Part shown: piece after piece, positions 47,095 to 54,426 of the stretch
Position numbering within the stretch: the stretch's first letter is position 1
How the letters are laid out: every line of letters begins with the position of its first letter
Notes under the pieces: generated by a model
Databases searched by the model: none
The model's input: only the letters and a program-made list of their open reading frames with translations
Told to the model about the DNA's origin: nothing
Program-made: the position numbers and the translations under genes
DNA from: Marinobacter adhaerens HP15
Lineage (GTDB): Bacteria > Pseudomonadota > Gammaproteobacteria > Pseudomonadales > Oleiphilaceae
Length of the DNA: 64,000 nt
NCBI RefSeq assembly: GCF_000166295.1
Contig: NC_017506.1
Span: 620,001 to 684,000, forward strand
Direction of reading: 5' to 3'

Positions 47095-47398
47095 AGAATG
47101 ATTTGTACGGAGGCGGGTCGTCCCGCGTTCACTGCCCGGGAAGGGTGGGGTCGTCCCCAGAAGCTCAGGAGCCCGGCGCTTTTGCGACGGGCTTGCCAGA
47201 ATACTGGTAGCAAGGGGCGGAGTCTAACCGTTGCCCGATAAAGACGACAACGCAAAGGGCTGGAAAAGATGGGCACGGTGCCGATATGACAACTACTATA
47301 AAAAAAGCGCTTGGTGTTGTGTGTTAGTCAATGTCACGTTTTTTCGCTTAAATGCCTTAAAAGGTATGCACTGTATTCGCATGCTTGGGAGGTGGGAC
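47095..47398. other. Intergenic stretch with tRNA 3'-end copy
   Basis: The 304-base gap between the divergent PACE gene and the first solute-binding gene contains no gene I can support. It holds a tRNA 3'-end copy (47205-47229) and an AT-richer leader ending in the GGGAGG ribosome site of the next gene. Confidence 0.6.
47205..47229 (-). repeat. tRNA 3'-end copy, putative old attachment site
   Basis: TGGTAGCAAGGGGCGGAGTC is identical to the 3' end of the tRNA fragment at 50740-50791 (both encode ...CTCCGCCCCTTGCTACCA on the minus strand). The match then stops. It probably marks an ancient att half-site. Confidence 0.65.
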
Positions 47399-48142
47399 AT
47401 GCAAAGGCTCGTATGGCTGAAGCTTTTTCCTTTCTTTTTGTTCCTGTTTTTTTCTCTGTCCCTGTCCGCTGATTCAAAACGTCACCATATTGTCGGGGTC
47501 TTTGCAGATATAGAACGCGAAATTTCTGTAGAAAATGGAAAACTCGTGGGTCGTTTTGCGCCCTATTATCATTGCGTCTTTAGCCGCGTAGACGGCGATT
47601 TCAGGTTCGTTAACATGCCGTTGGCCCAGATACTTCGCCAACTTGAAAAAGGTGGTATTTCAATTGGGTTGCCGTTAATTCAAACGGTAGAAAGGGATCA
47701 GTATGCGGACTTTGGCGGTACTTTGTTCCAATTGGAATATGTGTATCTCATGGTTCAGGATTTGCCGCAGCTAGAGAGCATGACGGGGCTCAGGTTTGGA
47801 TTTGTCCGAAAGTTTGCGGGTTTAGAGCTTTTAAAAGGTGATAGCCCTCAAGTAACGCATGTCTCTGATTGGGAGCAGGCTGTCCGAATGCTCAGGCTCG
47901 GTCGGGTAGATGTCGTGGTTCTACCCAAGATCATGATGGACCTGTATCTCAAGGACTATCAAGGGGCTTATTATGACCGAACCGCAGCCTGGATAGATTT
48001 GTCCATGTACATTTCTCACAGTGTAGAGGATAACGGTCTCAAGGAAGACTTCAGGGATGCCATAAGAACCTGCCGCTTGATTGGCGAGAAAAATCATGAG
48101 GCCTGGGATATCCCCGGGAGACAGCGAGATCCAGAAGACTGA
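47399..48142 (+). CDS. Secreted solute-binding-like protein, paralogue 1
   Basis: This 247-residue protein has a signal peptide (about 1-24) and a fold signature of amino-acid-type periplasmic binding proteins (SBP_bac_3-like), with the T-x-E-R-D-x-Y-A-D-F segment equivalent to the family's TPERxxxxDFS. The mature protein has just two cysteines, Cys59 (APYYHCVF) and Cys225 (RTCRLI), both conserved in the paralogues at 48456 and 49924, so a disulfide is likely. No permease or ATPase gene is nearby. Closest copy: 49924-50652. RBS GGGAGG supports the start. Confidence 0.75.
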   Translation: MQRLVWLKLFPFFLFLFFSLSLSADSKRHHIVGVFADIEREISVENGKLVGRFAPYYHCVFSRVDGDFRFVNMPLAQILRQLEKGGISIGLPLIQTVERDQYADFGGTLFQLEYVYLMVQDLPQLESMTGLRFGFVRKFAGLELLKGDSPQVTHVSDWEQAVRMLRLGRVDVVVLPKIMMDLYLKDYQGAYYDRTAAWIDLSMYISHSVEDNGLKEDFRDAIRTCRLIGEKNHEAWDIPGRQRDPED

Positions 48143-48455
48143 CCTGGCGTCAGTGAATTTGCCGCCTATCGATAAAAGTACGGCGCTCTGGGGCAGCTTA
48201 CAAACGACGTGGTTTCTCCGCCCCCCGCAACACTTGATTCATATTCCTAGTCACACCTTCGCCAGTTGTCCGCTCAATCACACTTTAGAGGCATTCGTAA
48301 AATACTGTGTAATCGATTGAGTAATCCTTCCTATTGATTGCGGATGTGATATATCTTGCACTTTGTTGGTGCGTGGCATGTTTTCAGTTCTGGTGTGAAA
48401 GTCGGGAGAATCAGCCTGAAAAAGTTGCCAGTGCAGGTATTCGGAGGTCTTTAGG
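48143..48455. other. Intergenic stretch between paralogues 1 and 2
   Basis: No gene is supported in these 313 bases. A 15-base word (CACACCTTCGCCAGT at 48252-48266) is identical to part of the recombinase remnant at 49326-49340. Base composition is AT-richer than in the core genome. Confidence 0.55.
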
Positions 48456-49187
48456 GTGAGATTCGTCATTTTAACGTGTGTGCTGCATGTTTTTTCTATG
48501 ACCTACGCACACTCTTCAGAACGTCTGTCTGTTGGTGTCATTGATGATACTGTCGGATGGATCGGCGTTGAGGAGGGGCAGCTCACTGGCGATTTATCCA
48601 AACCTTACCATTGCGTATTTGACCACTCCGGGTTGGAGATCGAAGCGATTTCTGTCTCATTGAATCGTGGCCTGGTTGAGCTTGAGCTAGGCAGGCTCGA
48701 TATCGTGCTACCGATAGCTAGAACATCACAAAGGGACGAGAAAGCCGATTTCGCTGGTCCTTTGTACAGCGCCGGGTTTTCGATCGTAAGCTTACGATCA
48801 TCGCAGCTTGATGCGGCTTTTGCCGAAACGCCCAGGCTACGATATGGGATCGTTTTGGGCTTTGTCGGCAAACAGTTTATTCCAGAGTCCGCGGGTAGAG
48901 TCGAAGAAGTATCAGATTGGTCGCAGTTAGTGGAGATGCTCAAGCTGCAGCGAATCGATGTTGCTGTAATGCCATCAGGTATGGCGAAGCGTTTTCTCGA
49001 CAGCGAGCGGGAGGTACTTTCTGCCTGGGAGGTCGGCGTGATTCCTGTTTCCTTATACATGTCGAAAAAGTTGCGGGACACCGACGTTCAGCGCGCTCTG
49101 ATGCTGGCGATCCAGCGCTGCAAAATAGAAGAGGCTATCAATACGGAGTTTGTTGGCGTTGACTCGCACTCCCCGTCCTCGATGTAG
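48456..49187 (+). CDS. Secreted solute-binding-like protein, paralogue 2 (divergent)
   Basis: This 243-residue protein has a GTG start after a GGAGG site and a signal peptide ending near MTYAHS. It is a divergent member of the same family: the PYHCVF element, TSQRDEKADFAGPLY, VSDWSQLVEML, and C-terminal Cys222 align with the other two. Mature cysteines are Cys53 and Cys222. Overall identity to its neighbours is low, so it diverged before the 47.4/49.9 kb duplication. Ligand unknown. Confidence 0.72.
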   Translation: MRFVILTCVLHVFSMTYAHSSERLSVGVIDDTVGWIGVEEGQLTGDLSKPYHCVFDHSGLEIEAISVSLNRGLVELELGRLDIVLPIARTSQRDEKADFAGPLYSAGFSIVSLRSSQLDAAFAETPRLRYGIVLGFVGKQFIPESAGRVEEVSDWSQLVEMLKLQRIDVAVMPSGMAKRFLDSEREVLSAWEVGVIPVSLYMSKKLRDTDVQRALMLAIQRCKIEEAINTEFVGVDSHSPSSM

Positions 49188-49207
49188 ACAACTTGTATTC
49201 AGCCAAT

Positions 49208-49239
49208 AAAAAGGGTCACGACCTACGCCGCAACCCTTT
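49208..49239 (-). terminator. tRNA-derived terminator, copy A
   Basis: On the minus strand AAAGGGT...ACCCTTTTT forms a hairpin with U tail, just downstream of a tRNA 3'-end copy. A near-identical copy lies at 50701-50733. Confidence 0.75.
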
Positions 49240-49245
49240 AAATCT

Positions 49246-49263
49246 TGGTGGCAAGGGGCGGAG
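49246..49263 (-). repeat. tRNA 3'-end copy, putative attachment site
   Basis: TGGTGGCAAGGGGCGGAG matches the tRNA 3' end at 50740 with one change, and is linked to the duplicated terminator. The match extends for about 60 bases including the terminator. Confidence 0.7.
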
Positions 49264-49310
49264 TACTCGAGCCTGCGGCCCTGACCCTTAGGGCCGTTCC
49301 TTAACAGCTC

Positions 49311-49448
49311 ACCCAGATTCTTCGGCACACCTTCGCCAGTCACTACATGATGAATTGGGGTGGCATCCATACGCTTCAGCGGATTCTTGGGCACGGCAAC
49401 GTGACCATGATCATGAAGTATGCCCATCTGTCACCAGATCACCTGTAG
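49311..49448 (+). pseudogene. Tyrosine recombinase (phage integrase) C-terminal remnant
   Basis: An in-frame 45-codon stretch ending TAG encodes the end of a tyrosine recombinase. It has the second catalytic arginine in ILRHTFASHYMMNWGG, the LQRILGHGNVTM box with its histidine, and the KYAHLSPDHL segment with the nucleophilic tyrosine. The rest of the gene and any start codon are missing, so it is a fragment left by an earlier integration. Its position just inside a tRNA 3'-end copy fits an integrase adjacent to att. Confidence 0.85.
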
Positions 49449-49475
49449 TCTGCTGTTCGGCCGTCTTCCGCAACT

Positions 49476-49667
49476 TCACTTAGTCCTGGTCACGTTCCTC
49501 GTTCTTCGTGATGTAACGTTTGATGTCATTGAAAAGAAAATGCCAAGGGCTAACCAGAAGATCCCGATCGAAGCGGCAGCGGTTTTTCCTGTCTGTCCTG
49601 CGAACGCAAGTGCGACTGGTACCAAAACCAACGCCATGAATACCGGAATGATCTTTCTTGTGCTCAC
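49476..49667 (-). CDS. Short paralogue of the metY-upstream membrane protein
   Basis: A 63-residue reading from GTG at 49667 (MSTRKIIPVFMALVLVPVAL by initiator Met) with two hydrophobic helices. It aligns with the first two thirds of the 46319-46579 protein; the charged tail is shortened and ends early. AGGTTGTATCC before the GTG is conserved with the other copy and supports this start over longer frames. It may be a decayed duplicate or a functional short version. Confidence 0.6.
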   Translation of the reverse strand: MSTRKIIPVFMALVLVPVALAFAGQTGKTAAASIGIFWLALGIFFSMTSNVTSRRTRNVTRTK

Positions 49668-49713
49668 TGTCGGATACAACCTCGGAATCGCGCATAGAGA
49701 CAAGCCAACCAGC

Positions 49714-49743
49714 CTATCCGAATACCTCGTAGGCAACTGTCAA
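49714..49743 (-). promoter_or_regulatory. Promoter conserved with the copy at 46.6 kb
   Basis: TTGACA (49738-49743) and GGATAG (49714-49719) have the same 18-base spacing as at 46623-46652, showing that the duplication included the promoter. Confidence 0.55.
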
Positions 49744-49923
49744 AGATTGTTTAACCTGCCTGCGGTGTGACAATGACCGTTTTTGAGCAATTAGGAGATC
49801 TTGTTACTACTATTAGAAGTACATTCTGTAGAGGTTCAGTCGGATATGCCTACATTAACGGCAGCGAAAATCGCGAAATGCAGTAAAAACACGCACTGGA
49901 TCCGCGTGCCTTGGAGGTGGATC

Positions 49924-50652
49924 ATGGAACGGGCATTTTTGCTCAGGCTTCTCCAAATCCTTTGGTTGTCTCTGTTCTCAGTATCCCTGCTTGCTGATTC
50001 CAAACGCACCCACGTAATCGGCGTCTTTGATGATATCGATCGGGAAATTGCGGTTGAGAACGGAAAGCTTGTGGGCCGTTTCGCGCCCTACTATCGATGC
50101 GTTTTTAATCGCGTGGAGGGAGATTTTAAATTCGTTGAAATGCCCTTGGCTCAAATGCTTTACCGCTTGAGGAAAGGTGGCATATCTGCCGGCTTGCCCC
50201 TGGTGCAGACGCCGGAAAGGGATGAATACGCGGACTTTGGCGGCTTATTGTTCCAGACCGAGTATGTCTATCTGCTCCTGCGAGATCTCCCACCGTTGGA
50301 TAGTCTGACTGGTCTTCGGTTCGCGTTCGTCCGGAAGTTTGTTGGTGGCAAGCTTTTGAGAGGAGAGGATCCACAAGTGACTGACGTGTCTGATTGGGGG
50401 CAGGCAGTTGAACTGCTCAAAAATAATCGCGTCGATGTGGTTGTTCTGCCTTGGGTGCTGATCGACACTTACATGAACAAATACGATAAGCCCTATTATA
50501 ATCGGACAGCGGCCTGGGTAGATCTCTCGATGTACATTTCTCACAAAGTGAATGACAGTCGCTTTACTGAGGATCTCCGGAAGGCAATCAGAGAGTGTCG
50601 TTCCATTGCGCACCAGAACCAAGTTTCTTGGGATACTCCTACGAGACCATAG
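49924..50652 (+). CDS. Secreted solute-binding-like protein, paralogue 3
   Basis: This 242-residue protein is the close copy of the 47399-48142 gene: signal peptide to about residue 24, ADSKRTHVIGVFDDIDREI, APYYRCVF with Cys59, TPERDEYADFGG, and Cys225 near the C-terminus, with no other cysteines. RBS TGGAGGTGG supports the ATG at 49924; the frame upstream is open but lacks a signal peptide. The region before the start (CGCnTGC then GGAGGTGG) also resembles that of paralogue 1. Role unknown without ligand or partner genes. Confidence 0.75.
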   Translation: MERAFLLRLLQILWLSLFSVSLLADSKRTHVIGVFDDIDREIAVENGKLVGRFAPYYRCVFNRVEGDFKFVEMPLAQMLYRLRKGGISAGLPLVQTPERDEYADFGGLLFQTEYVYLLLRDLPPLDSLTGLRFAFVRKFVGGKLLRGEDPQVTDVSDWGQAVELLKNNRVDVVVLPWVLIDTYMNKYDKPYYNRTAAWVDLSMYISHKVNDSRFTEDLRKAIRECRSIAHQNQVSWDTPTRP

Positions 50653-50700
50653 CCGTTGCGGAGCTGACACCCCCCTGTAGGCAACTTTTAGTCAAACAAT

Positions 50701-50733
50701 AAAAAAGGGTCACGACTTGCGTCGCAACCCTTT
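50701..50733 (-). terminator. tRNA-derived terminator, copy B
   Basis: A minus-strand hairpin AAAGGGT...ACCCTTT with internal GCGAC/GTCG pairing and a T run. It is the natural terminator of the tRNA whose 3' half lies at 50740-50791. Confidence 0.8.
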
Positions 50734-50739
50734 GAATCT

Positions 50740-50791
50740 TGGTAGCAAGGGGCGGAGTCGAACCGCCGACCCCAGCATTATGAGTGCTACC
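50740..50791 (-). pseudogene. 3' half of a CAT-anticodon tRNA (prophage attachment site)
   Basis: The minus strand reads an anticodon arm with CAT (GCACTCATAATGC), variable loop, T-arm GGCGGTTCGACTCCGCC, acceptor strand CCTTGCTA and CCA. The 5' acceptor strand and D-arm are absent, so it is not a working tRNA. This is the pattern left when an element integrates into a tRNA 3' half. tRNA-Met is most likely; tRNA-Ile2 also has CAT. Confidence 0.8.
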
Positions 50792-50923
50792 AGCAAACGT
50801 AACCGGTTGATTTTATTGTAGCTGAAAGCATTGCCCTCGCCCACATTTGTCTATTTGCGCGCATCCGTGGCTATGGTGTGGCCGCAAAATGCCCACACGG
50901 CCTTTCAGAGGATCGATTAAAAA

Positions 50924-50956
50924 CCCCTGCACCCCATATATGGGCGCGAAGCAGGG
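50924..50956. other. Nested palindrome near prophage end
   Basis: CCCTGC and GCAGGG enclose the perfect 12-base palindrome CCCATATATGGG. It may be a transcription end, a protein site or part of attP. The stretch 50653-51088 holds this, the tRNA fragment and terminator, and no gene I can support. Confidence 0.5.
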
Positions 50957-51088
50957 CAGGGCATTGATATAAAAGGAAAAGCGGGTATTTTGTGTGCCGA
51001 GAAAATCGGGAATTTCAGACTTTATAAATCAATGCCTTAGATTATGGTTTTGGTTGCCAAAATGCTCATAGGGTTTTGCTCTATCGGG

Positions 51089-52087
51089 TTATTGGGGCGT
51101 CTCGGCGTTGATGGATATCCGGTACCCACCGGAGTCGATCGCATGCGTCACTTTGGTCACCAGCCAATCACCATTCACCCCGGGCCGAACGCCAGAAATC
51201 GCCAGCCGTGACTCCGCAATGATGTCGGTTCTTCCTGGAAGCGAAGCTGACAGCTTGGCATTACCCCTGTCGGCCTTTCGCTTCTCTGCGTTGGCGGCCG
51301 CCTGGGCTTCCTCAGCGGTTCGGAATTGCCCCCTGAGTATCTTCACCGGTTCACCGGACCCGGCGGTCACGGTCTTTTCCTCGGCGGCGTCCTTGTCGTG
51401 CCAGTGGGCCTGGATGGTTCCGAAGGATTCACGCTCTTCGATGGACACGGACCAATCCGTCAGATCCTTCCTGGCAAGACTGATCGCGGGTAATGGATCA
51501 CCGCTCACGGTCTGAGATTCTGCCCGCTTGGTAATAATCAGCTGTCCGCCAGCCGGCTTTGCGATGGCATCGTAGGTCTTGGCTACCCTGGTCAAGAGAT
51601 TCATGTCGGACTCCCCGACCTGGTCATAGTGCGGCAACACCTCTGTGGCCAGATCGGTGGGTACCGCAGCCGTCATGTTGTGCTCTGTGGCGATCGTCTG
51701 CACCAGGCCGCCCAGCGTGAGCCCGGCATCCCATGATCGGGTCTTTCTGGTCTGCAGGGCGGTTTTCCCGCCAGCACTCTGCTTCTGTGGTGCCGCCTTG
51801 GCCTTGATGACCATGGAGTCGGGCGGGCCGCTCAGGTCGATTCCGGAAACTACAAACAACCCCATCCGTGTGGCGGCATCATCGTACCCAATCCAGACTT
51901 CCAGCTCTGCGCCAGTGGGCGGAATAATGATCGGGTTGTCCCGGTCATGATCGGAGAGCGAGATTCGGAGGGAATCCGAGGTGACGCCGGCCACATCGGT
52001 GATGGTCATCGAGCGGAAACGGGACCGGATGGCCTCGGTGATGTCGCTGTTGTTGGCCTGGATCCGGAAAGACGGCTTCAATCCCAC
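51089..52087 (-). CDS. D: Phage late control / tail protein D (P2 gpD)
   Basis: This 332-residue protein resembles P2 gpD, which forms the hub of the baseplate with a gp27-like fold. Typical features are the N-terminal beta domain (IRSRFRSMTITDVAGVTSD), VEVWIGY-like ELEVWIGYDD, the HYDQVGESDMNLLTRVAKTY segment and the C-terminal ISGVRPGVNGDWLVTKV. It overlaps gene X upstream by ten bases. It is the last recognisable gene before the attachment site. Confidence 0.92.
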   Translation of the reverse strand: MGLKPSFRIQANNSDITEAIRSRFRSMTITDVAGVTSDSLRISLSDHDRDNPIIIPPTGAELEVWIGYDDAATRMGLFVVSGIDLSGPPDSMVIKAKAAPQKQSAGGKTALQTRKTRSWDAGLTLGGLVQTIATEHNMTAAVPTDLATEVLPHYDQVGESDMNLLTRVAKTYDAIAKPAGGQLIITKRAESQTVSGDPLPAISLARKDLTDWSVSIEERESFGTIQAHWHDKDAAEEKTVTAGSGEPVKILRGQFRTAEEAQAAANAEKRKADRGNAKLSASLPGRTDIIAESRLAISGVRPGVNGDWLVTKVTHAIDSGGYRISINAETPQ

Positions 52088-52290
52088 AGCCTGACCCCTT
52101 GCTGTTGCTCAGGCTCCGGTACCGGAGGCAGTTTGATCTCGATTCCAGCCGGAAGGGTGGGACCATAGTCCGCCAGCCCGGGGTTCTCGCTGAAAATGGT
52201 TTCAACGATCTGGCCATCCTGCCGGCCGTAGTGCTTCCAGACCACGAAGTCGACTGTGTCCCCGGCCTTGGTGTTGTATTTAAGCGCCAT
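52078..52290 (-). CDS. X: Tail protein X (LysM-like)
   Basis: A 70-residue P2 gpX homologue. It has a single LysM-like domain: TKAGDTVDFVVWKHYGR, then VETIFSENPGLADYGPTLPAG, matching the family's conserved ending. It caps or stabilises tail tip assembly in P2. It overlaps D downstream and U upstream. Confidence 0.92.
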   Translation of the reverse strand: MALKYNTKAGDTVDFVVWKHYGRQDGQIVETIFSENPGLADYGPTLPAGIEIKLPPVPEPEQQQGVRLWD

Positions 52291-52672
52291 CGTCGTACTT
52301 CCTGAGCTGCATTCTGAAATTCTGCTTTCGAGGAGCGCCAGCTGCAGCGAACACGCCTTGTTCTTCCTCGACGCGCTCGATCACCCAACGGCCATGAACC
52401 CGCCCCCGGCCATCGACCAAAATCAGCGGCTTCCGCTTTCCGGCCTCGGAGCGCATGGTGTCAATCTGACCCAGGCCGCCCTTGTGAGCTGGATAGATCA
52501 CGCCCTGTAGATTGATAGTGTCGCTTCCAGGGCCAACGTCCTGGAGTGCTGGGCTCTGGCCAATCCGGTCCTGCTGTGCCCAGCGGTATTCGGTGACCCT
52601 GTTCAGGCTCTGGTAGGCAGCAGTATCGACGCTGAACGTGAACTGGCCCAGCTTCATCATTACATCCGCCAT
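52280..52672 (-). CDS. U: Tail protein U (P2 gpU)
   Basis: A 130-residue tail protein of the P2 gpU family, with MMKLGQFTFSVDTAAYQSLNR, RWAQQDRIGQSPALQDVGPG, and GRVHGRWVIERVEEEQ. In P2 it is needed for tail completion. It starts at TGATG overlapping the tape-measure stop. Confidence 0.93.
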   Translation of the reverse strand: MADVMMKLGQFTFSVDTAAYQSLNRVTEYRWAQQDRIGQSPALQDVGPGSDTINLQGVIYPAHKGGLGQIDTMRSEAGKRKPLILVDGRGRVHGRWVIERVEEEQGVFAAAGAPRKQNFRMQLRKYDDGA

Positions 52673-54426
52673 CAGTACGCTCCTGCCGGCTGATCATATA
52701 GGGCACCGCTGCCTTCCTCGTTACGGCGCTGCTCGATGATTCTGGCGACTCGCTGGGCCAGACCCTCGGCATCTTCGCCTGGCTGCTGGGTGATGCTGAT
52801 GTTGAATGTGTCGCCGCCTCGCATGTTCCGGGTATTGCTGGTACTGCCACTCATCGCAGCTGCCTGCTGTTCTGCCTGGGCAATGGGAGGTGGCCCCGGA
52901 CGGGGTGCGTAGCTACCGCCAGCCGAGGCGCTTCCCGCGTCATCGTCACCGATCCCGAAGAAGCTGGCGACCTTGCCGGCAGCTTTACCCACCCAGGACA
53001 GTTTCTCTCCGATCCAATCGAAAGCCGCAGAGGCTGCGCTGGTGATGCCGCTCCACAAATCCGAGAAGAACTCGCTGATCGGCTCCCAGTACTTGTAAAC
53101 CAGGAAGGCAGCCCCGGCGATCGCGGTGACGATCAGGCCAATCGGGTTAGCCGCCAACGCAACACCAATGGCTTTTATACCAGTGGCCACCATGGGCAGT
53201 GCGGTTGCCAGTGAGCCAAGGGCGCCGACCAGTTTCACAGCAGAGATTACCAGGGGCGCAAACTTGATCCCGATAAGGACGATTGCCAGGTTGTCAAAGC
53301 CACCCACCAGATTGGCGAGCTTCGACGTCAGACGGCCTACGGTCATCATCATTTCGCCGATGCCTTTGGCAGCACCAATGATAGCGGGCAAGGCGGATTC
53401 GGTTTTCTCTGCAATCGTCTGAGCCCAGCCGGATATCTTGTCCCGGTTCTCCACGACAAAGGAGGTGAACCGGTTGAAGAATTTGGACATCACGGGCATC
53501 AGTTCCGCGCCGATGAGCTTGCCAACACCGCCCAGGGTGGCTTGCATGTTGGTCATTTCATCGGTGAACTTTTCAGCGGCCGCCAGGTCATCGTCACCCA
53601 GCACATAGCCAAGCTCCTGAGCGCGCTGGCGCAACCGCTGGATTTCCTCGGAGGAGGACTGGGCAATCAGGCCCATCTTCAGGCCGGCCCGGCTGAATGC
53701 GGCGGAAGCCATGGCGTTACGTTCGCTGGCATCTGTGGCTTCCCGCATCGCCTGGGTGTAGATCTCGAAGGCTTCCTGTGTGGATTCTGTGGCCTCCAGT
53801 GTTTCGTACAGGGCCGGGTTCATTTCCTTCAGCTGAGTGGCGAGGGCACCGCTGCCCCGGGTCTTCAGTTCGCCCAGGCGCTTGCCGAAGGCCAGCAGGG
53901 ATTGGTTGAACGTCTCCTGACTGACGCCAACCCGATCGGCCGCAAACTGGTATTCCTGATAGGCCTGAGCGTTGAACTCGATAGCCCGGGAAGTCTTGGC
54001 GACGGCGTCACCGGTGCTGGCGACTTTGTTGGTCAGGCCGACCATGGCCGTTCCGGCACCAATGGCTGCGATCGAAGCGTTCCGAAGGGTGGTGACCGAC
54101 TTGCCAACCTGTCCGGTGAAATTGGAATAGGCACCGGAAACACGTTGACGCGCCTTTTCAACCCGGAGCAGCTGTTCCTGTTTCCTGCGCAGCGTATCGA
54201 GCTGGCCGGTCAGTTGACCATACTCACGGCGGAGGCCATCCACGTTCCGGCCCATCCGGCCGAAGGTGTCGATGGATTTGCCCAGGGTCTTCTGGCGCTT
54301 TTCAACGGTGCGGATCGAATCACCGACCTCACCCAGCCGGGCTTTGGTGGAGGTGAGGCCTTTGGTCAGGGTCCGGCCAACGCCACCGCCGATCGTGATT
54401 GTTGCGTTCAGCCTTTTATTTGCCAT
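52672..54426 (-). CDS. T: Tail tape measure protein (P2 gpT)
   Basis: This 584-residue protein sets tail length, with N-terminal coiled coils (about 30-110), a central region with two hydrophobic helical stretches (about 335-450) and a Gly/Ala-rich C-terminus. It is shorter than P2 T (about 815), so the tail may be shorter. Its ATG lies inside the end of the frameshifted E' reading frame. It overlaps U. Confidence 0.9.
   Translation of the reverse strand: MANKRLNATITIGGGVGRTLTKGLTSTKARLGEVGDSIRTVEKRQKTLGKSIDTFGRMGRNVDGLRREYGQLTGQLDTLRRKQEQLLRVEKARQRVSGAYSNFTGQVGKSVTTLRNASIAAIGAGTAMVGLTNKVASTGDAVAKTSRAIEFNAQAYQEYQFAADRVGVSQETFNQSLLAFGKRLGELKTRGSGALATQLKEMNPALYETLEATESTQEAFEIYTQAMREATDASERNAMASAAFSRAGLKMGLIAQSSSEEIQRLRQRAQELGYVLGDDDLAAAEKFTDEMTNMQATLGGVGKLIGAELMPVMSKFFNRFTSFVVENRDKISGWAQTIAEKTESALPAIIGAAKGIGEMMMTVGRLTSKLANLVGGFDNLAIVLIGIKFAPLVISAVKLVGALGSLATALPMVATGIKAIGVALAANPIGLIVTAIAGAAFLVYKYWEPISEFFSDLWSGITSAASAAFDWIGEKLSWVGKAAGKVASFFGIGDDDAGSASAGGSYAPRPGPPPIAQAEQQAAAMSGSTSNTRNMRGGDTFNISITQQPGEDAEGLAQRVARIIEQRRNEEGSGALYDQPAGAY

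Noticed and set aside
47091..47276. 61-codon minus-strand frame between PACE gene and island
   Set aside because: No ribosome site, Arg/Pro-rich low-complexity translation, and it overlaps the tRNA 3'-end copy.
49476..49736. Longer start for the short membrane paralogue
   Set aside because: It would begin upstream of the conserved -10 element; the GTG at 49667 has the leader conserved with the 46.3 kb copy.
50740..50791. Functional tRNA-Met gene
   Set aside because: The 5' acceptor strand and D-arm are missing, so it cannot fold as a tRNA.
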